From NCBI GenBank assembly GCA_014240165.1, contig JAAZXM010000040.1:1-36041 (forward strand): a stretch of DNA of 36,041 nucleotides, written 5' to 3'. The notes below the pieces were generated by a model. The model was not told where the DNA came from. It did not search any database and saw nothing but the letters and a program-made list of their open reading frames with translations. The position numbers were made by a program, and so were the translations under genes. Source of the DNA: Myxococcales bacterium (GTDB lineage Bacteria; Myxococcota_A; UBA9160; UBA4427). This document shows positions 17,041-24,807 of the stretch, piece by piece (the stretch's first letter is position 1; every line of letters begins with the position of its first letter).

Positions 17041-17061
17041 AACCGAAACCCAATTCCGGTT
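17041..17061. promoter_or_regulatory. Candidate TetR operator
   Basis: An imperfect 21-bp palindrome has arms AACCG and CGGTT, with 7 of 10 half-site pairs matching. It lies across the predicted transcription start just after the -10 box. This is the expected place for autorepression by the TetR protein encoded immediately downstream. Confidence 0.45.
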
Positions 17062-17065
17062 AGAG

Positions 17066-17731
17066 ATGATGCCTCAAGAAAACCCCCTCCAGTGGATCCG
17101 CCCGCCGCGGCAATTGCGTACCCAGCAGAGCCTGGAGCGATTGCTGGACGCCGCCGAACTCCTGCTGCGCGACAAGGATTTCGAGGACATTCCCGTCAGC
17201 GAGATCGCCCTTCGGGCCGAGACCTCGGTTGCGGCTTTCTATCGGCGCTTCAAGGATAAGAATGCCCTGCTCCACGGTCTCCACCAGCGCTTCTTCGATG
17301 AAGCCATGGCGACCGCCGACATGGCCCTCGATGGTCAGCGATGGGAAGGGGCCAATATCCGGGAAATTCTCGGCAGCGTCATTCCCTTTCTGATCGAAGT
17401 CATCCAGCAGCAGGAAATGCTCCAGCGGGCGGTTTATCGACTCGCGCTCTCGGACGCTGCCATGCGCGAGCGATCCCTGCGACTGCGACGTTACGTGCTC
17501 GGAGGCCTTTCGGATCTGCTGCTCGCGCGAAGTGCAGAAATACAGCACCCCAGCCCCGAGACCGCCGTCGGCTTTGGCCTCGTTCAAGTGGGCGCCCTGA
17601 TCACCGAGTATTACTTGACCGGCATGCGTGACCCGTCCCTTTTTCCGGCGAACGATGACTTGATCGCCGAGCAACTCGTTCAATCTTTCTGCAGTTATCT
17701 CTCCGATGCTGCAGCCGATCTTCCAGCCTGA
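17066..17731 (+). CDS. TetR/AcrR-family regulator
   Basis: This 221-residue protein has an N-terminal helix-turn-helix domain (IPVSEIALRAETSVAAFYRRF with the usual F-x-x-K-x-x-L after it). A divergent all-helical ligand domain follows. TetR proteins normally repress their own operon and release DNA on binding a small molecule. The ATG at 17066 (or the adjacent 17069) is chosen because a good promoter lies at 17010-17037; an open frame from 16964 would start upstream of the transcript. The gene ends 13 bases before the first ferritin-like gene, so it probably controls that pair. Confidence 0.88.
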   Translation: MMPQENPLQWIRPPRQLRTQQSLERLLDAAELLLRDKDFEDIPVSEIALRAETSVAAFYRRFKDKNALLHGLHQRFFDEAMATADMALDGQRWEGANIREILGSVIPFLIEVIQQQEMLQRAVYRLALSDAAMRERSLRLRRYVLGGLSDLLLARSAEIQHPSPETAVGFGLVQVGALITEYYLTGMRDPSLFPANDDLIAEQLVQSFCSYLSDAAADLPA

Positions 17732-17744
17732 AAGGAGATATAAA

Positions 17745-18704
17745 GTGAAGCGATTCATCCCGCATGAAGAACTCGCAAGAGATAGCCGTTTTGTCCGGCA
17801 GGACCCGGCCCAGGCAACTGTCCTGGCCAGTCTTCCCGATGACGTGGATACGGTGGTCAATGTCTTCGAGCAATTTGGTCCCCTCATCGAAGCGGGCGTC
17901 CGGGGCACCTCGGCCGAACCGCTTTTCGACGAACTCGGGCCCGGCTTCATGATCAGCGTGCTCAACGAACCCCTCGACCCCGAAGCGGGAGCCGCCGTCC
18001 CGCGCCTGCTTCTCCGGATGCATGGAATCTTCGTGGGCGAGCTTCAGGCACTCGAAGGCGCCGCGCGTTCGATCTGGGATTTTCCCGACGCGCCCTGGGA
18101 ATTCAAGATGAATATGGCCAGGCAGTGCTGGGACGAAGCTCGGCATATCCAGATCTTCGAGAAACTTCTGATTCATTTGGGCGGTCATGTGGGCATGTTC
18201 CCCGAGAGCACCTTTCTCTTCGAGGCCGCCTGCAGCGATGACCCCGCAATGCGGGTCGCAGGCGTCAACCGGGGCCTGGAAGGTCTGGCCTGCGATGTCT
18301 TCCGGGACATGATCCGCTTTGCCGAAAAAACAGATGACGAAGTCATGAAGCAGGCCGTCGATTACGTGCTTGCCGACGAAATCACCCACGTGCGCTTCGG
18401 GAGCGAATGGGTGAAGGAGTTCACCAAGAACGACCCGGAACATTTCCGGAAGACCCAGGACTTCCGACGGGAGGTGGACAAACGCTTCAGTTTCGGCGGC
18501 GCCCGCTCGGATCGCGAAGACGCGGCGATCCCCATCGCGCGCGAGGATCGACTCGAAGCCGGGTTCACCGAAGAAGAACTCGAGGAGTTGGCCCAGATTT
18601 CAGGAGAGGGGCCGTCGAAGCAAACATTGATGACCGCAGCCAAAATTCTTCACGACCGCTTCAAGGCAAGCCAGGCCGCCGAGACCACGGAGGCCACATC
18701 ATGA
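17745..18704 (+). CDS. Ferritin-like diiron protein (DUF455-like)
   Basis: The 319-residue protein carries a full ferritin-like diiron pattern. A glutamate helix is at E99/E104 (GELQALEGAA), followed by E131-x-x-H134, E179, and E212-x-x-H215 (ADEITHVRF). This resembles the DUF455 family, related to MiaE-type and other diiron oxygenases, but the extra N- and C-terminal parts are longer than a minimal domain. Function is not known; an oxygen-activating or metal-handling role is an inference. The start is GTG 17745 with AAGGAG 8 bases upstream. Its stop overlaps the start of the next gene (ATGA), so the two are translationally coupled. Confidence 0.8.
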   Translation: MKRFIPHEELARDSRFVRQDPAQATVLASLPDDVDTVVNVFEQFGPLIEAGVRGTSAEPLFDELGPGFMISVLNEPLDPEAGAAVPRLLLRMHGIFVGELQALEGAARSIWDFPDAPWEFKMNMARQCWDEARHIQIFEKLLIHLGGHVGMFPESTFLFEAACSDDPAMRVAGVNRGLEGLACDVFRDMIRFAEKTDDEVMKQAVDYVLADEITHVRFGSEWVKEFTKNDPEHFRKTQDFRREVDKRFSFGGARSDREDAAIPIAREDRLEAGFTEEELEELAQISGEGPSKQTLMTAAKILHDRFKASQAAETTEATS

Positions 18705-19384
18705 GCGATCGCATGTACCCGGGAATGCGCGCCGAAGAGCGCACGGGCTTTGCGCCCTATTCAGCCTTTGATATCCCCGCCGACCTGCGGGAGCTTCATG
18801 GACGCTACGACGTGGAGGCCACCGCCCTGCGCGTGCGCAATTTCCGCTACGCCGAAGAGTGGATGATGATGATGTTGGGCGGCTGGGTCGCCACGATTCC
18901 CGAAATCCCGGTGAAGACCGGTCTCGGCAAGGTCATCTGGCAAACCGCCCAGGCCGCCGATGAACTGGGCAAACGCCTCCCGGAACTTCGCTGCGGCCGC
19001 AAGGCATTGGAGGCCAGCGAGGCTGCGAACAGTGCTTTTGCCGATCTCATTCAGGCGATCGCCGAGCCCGAGAGCCCGGATCTCACCATTGAGAAATTGA
19101 GCGGGGTATTCGACGTCCTGATCCCCCACCTGGTGGAGATCTACGAACTGCATAATCGGGAGACCGATCCGATCTGTGATGCTCCTACCATCGATATCCT
19201 GGCGGATATGATTCGCCGCAAGCGGGAGCACATCCAATGGGGCCAGGATGTGCTCGATGCACTCTGCGAAACCGACGCTTTGAAACAGCGACGGCGAGAA
19301 CGCGCCGATCACATCGCGTCCCTATTGAAGGCCAGCGGCGGCGTAACCGGGGTTCTGGAAACCGGCCAGGAAACGCTCAACTGA
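18701..19384 (+). CDS. Degenerate ferritin-like companion protein
   Basis: This 227-residue, mostly helical protein looks like a second ferritin-like fold. E52/E53 (RYAEEW) are in a first helix, E145/E148 in a third, and the last helix (DAPTIDILADMIRRKREHIQWG) resembles the final helix of ferritin-like proteins. It has H177, but the glutamate three residues before is K174, and the other E-x-x-H motif is absent, so a normal diiron centre is unlikely. A four-methionine run is at 55-58. It begins inside the stop codon of the diiron gene, so it is probably its partner subunit. I know no assigned function. Confidence 0.7.
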   Translation: MSDRMYPGMRAEERTGFAPYSAFDIPADLRELHGRYDVEATALRVRNFRYAEEWMMMMLGGWVATIPEIPVKTGLGKVIWQTAQAADELGKRLPELRCGRKALEASEAANSAFADLIQAIAEPESPDLTIEKLSGVFDVLIPHLVEIYELHNRETDPICDAPTIDILADMIRRKREHIQWGQDVLDALCETDALKQRRRERADHIASLLKASGGVTGVLETGQETLN

Positions 19385-19405
19385 AGCAATGCGGAGAGGT
19401 GGGCG

Positions 19406-19999
19406 TCAATCGGCGCCCTCCTCCCGATGCAATTTCAGCTTGCGCGTGGGCATCTCCTGCGGCCGCATCCTAAGCTTCTCGGCCTTTTCGGCGATCAGCG
19501 GATTGCGCTCCTCGTCGTAGGTAAAGCAGGTGTTGCGCATGCCGGGAATCGAGGCCAGTACCGATTTATGGCGCTCCGCCGGGTTGTCCTCGGCCTCGCG
19601 CTTTTCGCTGGGCATCGATGAGAAATGCCTGACGAAATGCAGCTGATAGGCGGCCTGAGCGATCTCCACCACCAATTCCGAGACCCGGTGGCAGCCGCCG
19701 CGCCCACCCACCCGCTTGCGCGCCAAGCCGGTAAAGCCGGCTTCCACCCGCATACCCACCAATTTTTCGATATTGGGATGGGTCAGGTTGCAGATATTCG
19801 TGAAGGGCCCGTTCCTGATTTCCGACCGCGCCTCCACGATTTCAAGGCTCGGATGCAGAATTTCCACCTCGGCGTGAACATCGTGGATCTCGTCCTGGAG
19901 AAAGGCGGCGATCAGAAAGCGGTCGCCCTCCAAAGGGTAGATATTCACCTGCTTCGTGCGGTGGTAGATCGAAGTGACTTCGCGTTCAATAATCGGCAT
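19406..19999 (-). CDS. DUF2889-like protein
   Basis: This 197-residue cytoplasmic protein has no signal peptide or membrane helix. It resembles the DUF2889 family: an N-terminal beta-rich half (YHRTKQVNIYPLEGDRFLIAAFLQDEIHDV), then VGGRGGCHRVSELV and a helical HFVRHF segment. The function of this family is not established; members often sit near aromatic- or terpenoid-catabolism genes. The start at 19999 has no strong ribosome site. The gene converges on the ferritin-like pair (21-base gap) and follows the Rieske genes on the same strand after 53 bases, so it is probably part of that transcript. Confidence 0.7.
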   Translation of the reverse strand: MPIIEREVTSIYHRTKQVNIYPLEGDRFLIAAFLQDEIHDVHAEVEILHPSLEIVEARSEIRNGPFTNICNLTHPNIEKLVGMRVEAGFTGLARKRVGGRGGCHRVSELVVEIAQAAYQLHFVRHFSSMPSEKREAEDNPAERHKSVLASIPGMRNTCFTYDEERNPLIAEKAEKLRMRPQEMPTRKLKLHREEGAD

Positions 20000-20052
20000 C
20001 CCACAAGTAAGGCGAAATGGATGATTCTCGTCAAGCGGGAAGAGCGGAAATT

Positions 20053-20361
20053 CTAGAGGCGAAGGCGAACGATTTGCCCTTCCCTCTCCAGGGAAAAAGT
20101 CCGCAGGGGCCGAGAGGCCGGCATGGCAAGAGCCTCTCCGCTGCGCACGTCGAAAACCGCCCCATGAAAATCACATTCGAGCTCGCAGCCCCTCAAGGTC
20201 CCTTCGTCCAGGGGAACGGCTGCGTGGCTACATTCATTTTCCACCGCGTAGATCTCGCCATCGACATTGCACAGGAGGATCGATACGCCTCCATGCTCGA
20301 GAGCCCTCATCTGTCCCGGCCCCAGGCCCGAGATATCGACCTCCAGGGCCTCATCCGTCAT
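20053..20361 (-). CDS. Rieske-type [2Fe-2S] ferredoxin
   Basis: This is a 102-residue single-domain Rieske protein. The cluster ligands are C44-x-H46 (ECSHAAVP) and C63-x-x-H66 (ECDFHG), the pattern of soluble Rieske ferredoxins such as BphF and of small NirD-like proteins. It would carry electrons to a ring-hydroxylating oxygenase. Its ATG at 20361 overlaps the end of the oxygenase alpha gene by 11 bases, strong evidence that they are co-translated partners. No reductase gene is in the neighbourhood, so the electron source must lie elsewhere. Confidence 0.93.
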   Translation of the reverse strand: MTDEALEVDISGLGPGQMRALEHGGVSILLCNVDGEIYAVENECSHAAVPLDEGTLRGCELECDFHGAVFDVRSGEALAMPASRPLRTFSLEREGQIVRLRL

Positions 20362-21679
20362 GACTATTCGCCCCCGGGTCCGTAAAGGCTCCGATATAGC
20401 GATCCAGCACCGAATGGAAATGACGGATCCGAATTTCCTGATCCCCCAGGTGCAGCCCCTGGAAGCCCGAGGAATGCATGCCGCGCTGGATCCGCGGCAG
20501 GTTGTAGGTGTCCTGGGCGAGCAACTCCCCGCCGCCACCCAGGGGTTCCAGAACCAGATCGTCCCTGGAAACGAGATGCTGGTGTTCGGCGCGTGGAATT
20601 TCTGAATTGGGCAGACGAAGGAGATTGAAGAAATCGAAATACATCTTGTCCGGATCGTTGGGGTGCGGGCGGTGGCGGAAGAGCCAAGCGCTACGGCCGA
20701 ATATGTTGAGGGTGATATTCGGAAAGATGCTGTAATGAAAATCATCCACCAATTGCTCGTCATGGAGCTCGGAAAAGTCGGCGCCCATGGCCGGCCCCTG
20801 CACCTCACGAACTGCCTTCGCGATTGCCGGGCGGACGTCCTCCGCCCTGCCGCGAAAGCTCGTTCCGTCGATACCCGCGGTCGTCAGAAAATGCTCCCGA
20901 ATTTTTGCCGTGATCTGGCCATGCTCGGGATGCCGAGGGCTCGCCACGGCGAGCTTGAGCAACATGCGTGAGTGTCGGTCATAACAATCGATGGGAACAT
21001 CGACATCGTCATTCACATCCAGCGTATCGGGATGGGTGCCATAGATATGGTACGCCTCGTGAAAGGCATCCATCGAGGTCTTCCAATTGGCGTCGATTTC
21101 CAGCGTATAATCCCCCACCACCTTCATCTCTTCGAAGTGATAGGGATCCAGGTGAGCAGGAATCACTTCCAAATAATCCGTGAGGGGCTCGGCGTCCGGA
21201 TCAAGGTTGATCCAGAAGAAGCCACCCCAGCTCTCGCAGCGAACCGAACGCAGATCGAGAGATCCCGGCGGGCAGCCCTGGGGAAAGCTTTCCGCATCCA
21301 GGGCCTGCTCGAGTGCTCCGTCGATCCCGTATTTCCAACCGTGGAAGAGACAACTGAAACGGCGCGCGCTCCCGCGGCCGGGCTCCACCAGGCGATTGCC
21401 CCTGTGCATGCAAACGTTGTGAAAGGCCCGAATCCTGCCATCGGGCTGTCGGACCGCGACCACGGACTCCCTGCCCACCTCGCAGGTCGCGTAATCACCA
21501 GGCTCCGCGAGATCAGCATCGAAACCCGCAAGCAACCAGACCCGGGGCCACAGTCCCTCCTGCTCGGCCCGCATTGAGCGGCGCGAGGTATAGCGCTGCT
21601 TGGGAATGGGCTCGTGACCCAGCTCCGGGCGCTGGGCCCGCTCCAGAGGGGTCGGCGGCAGTTTCTGGCTGCCCTTCAT
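20351..21679 (-). CDS. Rieske ring-hydroxylating oxygenase, alpha subunit
   Basis: The 442-residue protein has an N-terminal Rieske domain (C90-x-H92 and C110-x-x-H113) and a C-terminal catalytic domain. The mononuclear iron ligands H207 and H211 are in DAFHEAYHIYGTH, and the electron-bridging aspartate D204 just before them is present. Such enzymes hydroxylate aromatic or other hydrophobic rings using O2. No beta subunit is present, which suggests an alpha-only (homotrimeric) type. It is paired with the overlapping Rieske ferredoxin gene. AGGAG precedes the ATG. The gene diverges from the DoxX-like gene at 21852. Confidence 0.93.
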   Translation of the reverse strand: MKGSQKLPPTPLERAQRPELGHEPIPKQRYTSRRSMRAEQEGLWPRVWLLAGFDADLAEPGDYATCEVGRESVVAVRQPDGRIRAFHNVCMHRGNRLVEPGRGSARRFSCLFHGWKYGIDGALEQALDAESFPQGCPPGSLDLRSVRCESWGGFFWINLDPDAEPLTDYLEVIPAHLDPYHFEEMKVVGDYTLEIDANWKTSMDAFHEAYHIYGTHPDTLDVNDDVDVPIDCYDRHSRMLLKLAVASPRHPEHGQITAKIREHFLTTAGIDGTSFRGRAEDVRPAIAKAVREVQGPAMGADFSELHDEQLVDDFHYSIFPNITLNIFGRSAWLFRHRPHPNDPDKMYFDFFNLLRLPNSEIPRAEHQHLVSRDDLVLEPLGGGGELLAQDTYNLPRIQRGMHSSGFQGLHLGDQEIRIRHFHSVLDRYIGAFTDPGANSHDG

Positions 21680-21851
21680 GTCTTCTCCTAGCCTCGCGCG
21701 CTCCTCAAATTTTTCGGCGCCCGCGTGGCGTAGAGTCTATCGCGATGGGAGAGCCGGGGAAGCGCACGGCTTTTTGGCGGGCCGACAGTTGCGCGCGTTC
21801 GGACGGATCTCATAGGCTCTGGCTAATCGAAAATGACATCAAGGGGGGCAT
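21680..21851. promoter_or_regulatory. Divergent intergenic region, Rieske oxygenase / DoxX-like
   Basis: This 172-base gap must contain promoters for both directions. Clear ribosome sites are AGGAG for the Rieske gene and AAGGGGGG before the ATG at 21852. I see no convincing promoter boxes. Confidence 0.4.
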
Positions 21852-22250
21852 ATGAGTCGTACGAAAACCGTTCTTCTCTACATCATGGCCGCGTTCTATA
21901 TCTTCGCGGGCTACAACCACCTGGCCAATCCTGAATTCTACCTGGCCATCATGCCGCCCAATCTGCCTGAACCCGAACTACTGAACGTCATCTCGGGACT
22001 GGCCGAGATCGTCCTCGGTGTCTTTCTCCTGGATCCCCGGACTCGAGCGCTCGCCGCCTGGGGGACCATCGCACTCCTGGTCGCGGTCTTTCCCGCCAAC
22101 ATCTACGCCGCGACTGCGAATATCGGACCCGATGGCCCGGGCTCGGGTGCGGGGACGGCGAATTGGATCCGCCTGCCCTTCCAAATCGTTTTCATCGCCT
22201 GGGCCTGGTGGTATACCCTGCCCCAAACCAACCAGGGGAATTCCGAATGA
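21852..22250 (+). CDS. DoxX-like small membrane protein
   Basis: This 132-residue protein has four predicted membrane helices. Early features YIFAGYNHLANPEFYLAIMPP and SGLAEIVLGVFLL match the DoxX-like family of inner-membrane proteins. Members have been linked to redox or quinone functions, but none is certain. It begins a run of three small membrane-protein genes on the plus strand. Its stop overlaps the start of the next gene (ATGA at 22247-22250), showing translational coupling. Confidence 0.8.
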   Translation: MSRTKTVLLYIMAAFYIFAGYNHLANPEFYLAIMPPNLPEPELLNVISGLAEIVLGVFLLDPRTRALAAWGTIALLVAVFPANIYAATANIGPDGPGSGAGTANWIRLPFQIVFIAWAWWYTLPQTNQGNSE

Positions 22251-22609
22251 GGAATGCTGGACCGCCGCCCAACCAAGAAGTAGATGCTCAGGACGACCGT
22301 GCGGACCAGAGTCCGACATTCGAGCGTTTCATCATGCACTACTTCGAGAACTCGACACTCTGGCCGATCGTGGTGGTCGTCGTGGGCCACGCCGTTGCCC
22401 TGGCTTCCTTCGCACTGCTCTTCGCCGTCCGCGAACGCAAGCCTTCGGGAATAGTCGGAACGGTGGTGCTGCTCTACGGAAGTTTCCTGGCCCTGCGCTG
22501 GGAGTATCAGAAGCACGGACACTTGGGCATCATTACGGTGCTACTCGTCATTACGTGGATCCTCAGCGCACTCACCGCGTATTTCGGCCATCTCTACAAA
22601 TTCCTCTAG
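22247..22609 (+). CDS. Small integral membrane protein, unknown
   Basis: The 120-residue protein has a 30-residue hydrophilic, acidic N-terminus and then three predicted membrane helices (LWPIVVVVVGHAVALASFALLF; IVGTVVLLYGSFLAL; IITVLLVITWILSALTAYF). I do not recognise a family. It starts in the ATGA overlap with the DoxX-like gene, so the two are made together. It also neighbours the 3' end of the cytochrome oxidase operon, which hints at but does not prove a respiratory link. Confidence 0.7.
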   Translation: MRNAGPPPNQEVDAQDDRADQSPTFERFIMHYFENSTLWPIVVVVVGHAVALASFALLFAVRERKPSGIVGTVVLLYGSFLALRWEYQKHGHLGIITVLLVITWILSALTAYFGHLYKFL

Positions 22610-22660
22610 ACCGAGCCTTCCCCGCCCAGCCGGCGAGGCCATCGCGGGCCTGGCCTCGAC

Positions 22661-22909
22661 GTGGTCGACCAGGAGCACACACGCAAAAAAGGTTTCGTGG
22701 AACCCAGACCGTCCTCAATCACCCAGGCGCTGCGAAACCATCCGCTCCGCGCCCTTCTCTTGGCCGCTTGCGTCGCGGCCGGTGCGCTGATCGGCGCCCA
22801 TTACCTGCCGGAGGAGTTGAGTACCCCCAGGCGCGTCTTGGGCGGTGCACTGCTCGGGGGACTTTCGTGGCTGATCCCGAGCTTCGGCCGAATCATCGGC
22901 GGGCGTTGA
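22661..22909 (+). CDS. Small membrane protein, unknown
   Basis: The 82-residue product has one clear hydrophobic stretch (ALLLAACVAAGALIGAHYL) and a second glycine-rich one near the C-terminus (GALLGGLSWLIPSFGRIIGG). No family is recognised. It begins at GTG with no visible ribosome site, 51 bases after the previous membrane-protein gene, and converges with the CPVC protein gene 19 bases away. The hydrophobic pattern favours a real gene, but this is less sure than its neighbours. Confidence 0.5.
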   Translation: MVDQEHTRKKGFVEPRPSSITQALRNHPLRALLLAACVAAGALIGAHYLPEELSTPRRVLGGALLGGLSWLIPSFGRIIGGR

Positions 22910-22928
22910 ACCAAAGGGCGCCGGCTGA

Positions 22929-23222
22929 TCAGGCGACTCGCTGAACCTCGGTATCGATTCGCTGCGCTTCTTGCTCTCGCTCCTGGGCGAGCGTTCGCCG
23001 CACAAAGAACGAAACCGCGATACCCACCAGAATCAGGGGCAGGAAAGTCAGTAGGGCAGTTGTGCCCACGAAGGCCTTGCGGCTGGCTTCTTCCTCGATC
23101 CCCGTGCAAACCGGACACGCCAAAGCCGGATCGGTTGCCAGAGTGCAGAGAACAACCACAAAGGCCAAGAGTGACCAACCTGCACCGCGGGGCGTGTGCG
23201 TTCTTTGCTTCCCGGGAATCAT
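22929..23222 (-). CDS. Small exported membrane protein with CPVC motif (oxidase operon)
   Basis: This 97-residue protein has an N-terminal signal-like helix ending ALA, then CPVC at once on the periplasmic side, a short linker (TGIEEEASRKAF), a second membrane helix and a charged C-terminus. Similar small CPVC proteins occur beside cytochrome oxidase genes in other bacteria; a copper or thiol role is a reasonable guess but unproven. Cleavage before the cysteine could even make it a lipoprotein, though the lipobox is imperfect. Its ATG overlaps the stop of the preceding subunit-III-like gene by 4 bases, placing it last in the operon. Confidence 0.75.
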   Translation of the reverse strand: MIPGKQRTHTPRGAGWSLLAFVVVLCTLATDPALACPVCTGIEEEASRKAFVGTTALLTFLPLILVGIAVSFFVRRTLAQEREQEAQRIDTEVQRVA

Positions 23223-23824
23223 AGGTAAACCACCAGGTAGAGGACTGGCCATACACCGACTACGAAGAACCAGAGCGCTTCTGCCGCACCGAAAAGACCG
23301 GGGGGCAACCAGCCGCGGGATAGGCGCAGCGACGCAACCCCGAGAAGGATCAACGCCGCCACTGCGTGAAGGGCATGAACCCCCACGATCAAGTAGAAGA
23401 AGCTTCCCAAGCTGCTGGAGGTGAGTGTCAGCCCCTGCTGCAAGAGCGCGATCCATTCCACGCCCTGGAAAAGAACGAAGAAGGAACCCAGGGCGAGCGC
23501 GATCCACATGGGACGCCGCATACTCGAGCGGTCTCCCCGATGGAAAGCGCGGTGGGCCAGAAAGAGAAAAGCACCGCTGGCTAGAAGGGCCAAGCTATTG
23601 AGAGCCGTTTCCTCGACGGGGAGCCTGGGCTGATCCAGGGGCGGCCAAATGGAAGACCCGGCTTTGATGATCAGGAAGGCGCTGATCATGCCTGCGAAGA
23701 ACATGATCTCGGCGATCACGAAAATCACCATGCCGAAGAGGCCGTGGGGAATCCGGCCGGATCTTTGGTCCGTCTCGGCAGGCTCGAGCGATTCCGGGGC
23801 CCTTATGTTCATAGTCGTTGCCAC
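23219..23824 (-). CDS. Second cytochrome oxidase subunit III-like protein
   Basis: The 201-residue product has five predicted membrane helices and the subunit III pattern: GMVIFVIAEIMFFAGMISAF in the first helix (with the family glutamate), GVEWIALLQQG, and GVHALHAVAALILLG. It is more divergent than the main subunit III, and its last helix lacks the WHFVD motif, having ALWFFVVGVWPVLY instead. It may be a NorE- or CoxIII-type accessory protein. GTG at 23824 is given as the start; ATG at 23812 is possible. It follows subunit IV after 3 bases and overlaps the CPVC gene. Confidence 0.85.
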   Translation of the reverse strand: MATTMNIRAPESLEPAETDQRSGRIPHGLFGMVIFVIAEIMFFAGMISAFLIIKAGSSIWPPLDQPRLPVEETALNSLALLASGAFLFLAHRAFHRGDRSSMRRPMWIALALGSFFVLFQGVEWIALLQQGLTLTSSSLGSFFYLIVGVHALHAVAALILLGVASLRLSRGWLPPGLFGAAEALWFFVVGVWPVLYLVVYL

Positions 23825-23827
23825 AGC

Positions 23828-24181
23828 TCAGTGATGCGCGGACGCGCCGTGTTGATCATCGCGGGGCGGCATGTACAGCCACTCGGCCTCGGGCTTGACC
23901 CAATTATCGCCGTCCGCCTTGTAGACATCCGGGGCGGTGCCCGCCACGAACAACAACATAAAGACGAGGCAGGTGACCATCAGGTAGGGGACAAATCTGG
24001 GCACATGATTCACGTGCATGAAATGCTTCGCCACCATGTAGGCTTTAACTCCAGCGATTCCGAACGCCGTCAGCAAAGTCACAATCTGGATTTCGAGCAT
24101 CGGCCCCAGATAGCTGACGATAAGCAGGACGAGAAGAATTCCCCAAATTTTGACGTAATTTCCGTGGCTGTTCTCAGACAT
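23828..24181 (-). CDS. Cytochrome c oxidase subunit IV (caa3-type / COX4_pro)
   Basis: This 117-residue protein has three predicted membrane helices and the prokaryotic subunit IV pattern: KIWGILLVLLIVSYL, then a second helix with AYMVAKHFMHV, then YLMVTCLVFMLLFVAG. A short hydrophilic tail rich in Trp, Asp and His follows. It is a structural subunit of the inner-membrane oxidase. It sits between the two subunit-III-type genes with gaps of 9 and 3 bases. Confidence 0.9.
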   Translation of the reverse strand: MSENSHGNYVKIWGILLVLLIVSYLGPMLEIQIVTLLTAFGIAGVKAYMVAKHFMHVNHVPRFVPYLMVTCLVFMLLFVAGTAPDVYKADGDNWVKPEAEWLYMPPRDDQHGASAHH

Positions 24182-24190
24182 AATCGAATC

Positions 24191-24760
24191 CTACTTGGCG
24201 ATATAGAGGAGCGGGAAAAGGAAGATCCAAACGATATCGACGAAGTGCCAATAAATACCGATCAGTTCGACCCGATGCAGTTCCAAGTTCTTGGCGGCAT
24301 CTTTCGCCACGATCGCCATGATGATCGCTCCCGCGATCACATGCAGCGCGTGGATACCAGCCGCCGTGTAGTAGAACGACCAGAACGTATTCGCCGTAAT
24401 CGTATAGCCATGGGAGATTTCCATGTTCCATTCGAAGGCCTTGACGCAGACGAACGTGACGGCGCCCCCGATGGTGTAGTAGAGAAGCCGAGCGGCCTTT
24501 TTCCCGTCTCCGGCCTCGGCCGCCTTATGGGCAAGCACAGCAAAGAGGCTCGAAGTGAGTAGAACGAAGGTATTGAACAGGCCGATCTCGGTATTCGTAT
24601 TGGCTGCCTCACCCGCCCAAGCGTCGTGGGAAAGCCTGTACATGATGTAGGAGCCCAGGAGGCCGCCAAAAATCACGATTTCCGAGGCTACCACCCACCA
24701 CACGGCCAGCAGGCCGGTCGGCATACCCGATGAACTACGTGTCGTTGCGATCGGTCTCAT
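24191..24760 (-). CDS. ctaE: Cytochrome c oxidase subunit III
   Basis: This is a 189-residue, five-helix subunit III of the short type that lacks the first two helices of the mitochondrial form. Diagnostic segments are VVASEIVIFGGLLGSYI, FEWNMEISHG, YYTAAGIHALHVIAGAI and the C-terminal YWHFVDIVWIFLFPLLY. It stabilises the catalytic subunit I and proton uptake. It lies 47 bases after subunit I and 9 bases before subunit IV in the same operon. Confidence 0.95.
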   Translation of the reverse strand: MRPIATTRSSSGMPTGLLAVWWVVASEIVIFGGLLGSYIMYRLSHDAWAGEAANTNTEIGLFNTFVLLTSSLFAVLAHKAAEAGDGKKAARLLYYTIGGAVTFVCVKAFEWNMEISHGYTITANTFWSFYYTAAGIHALHVIAGAIIMAIVAKDAAKNLELHRVELIGIYWHFVDIVWIFLFPLLYIAK

Positions 24761-24807
24761 GAATCCCTCTATATCCTGTCTTTGATCAATGCCGGCTGGG
24801 TGCTTCT

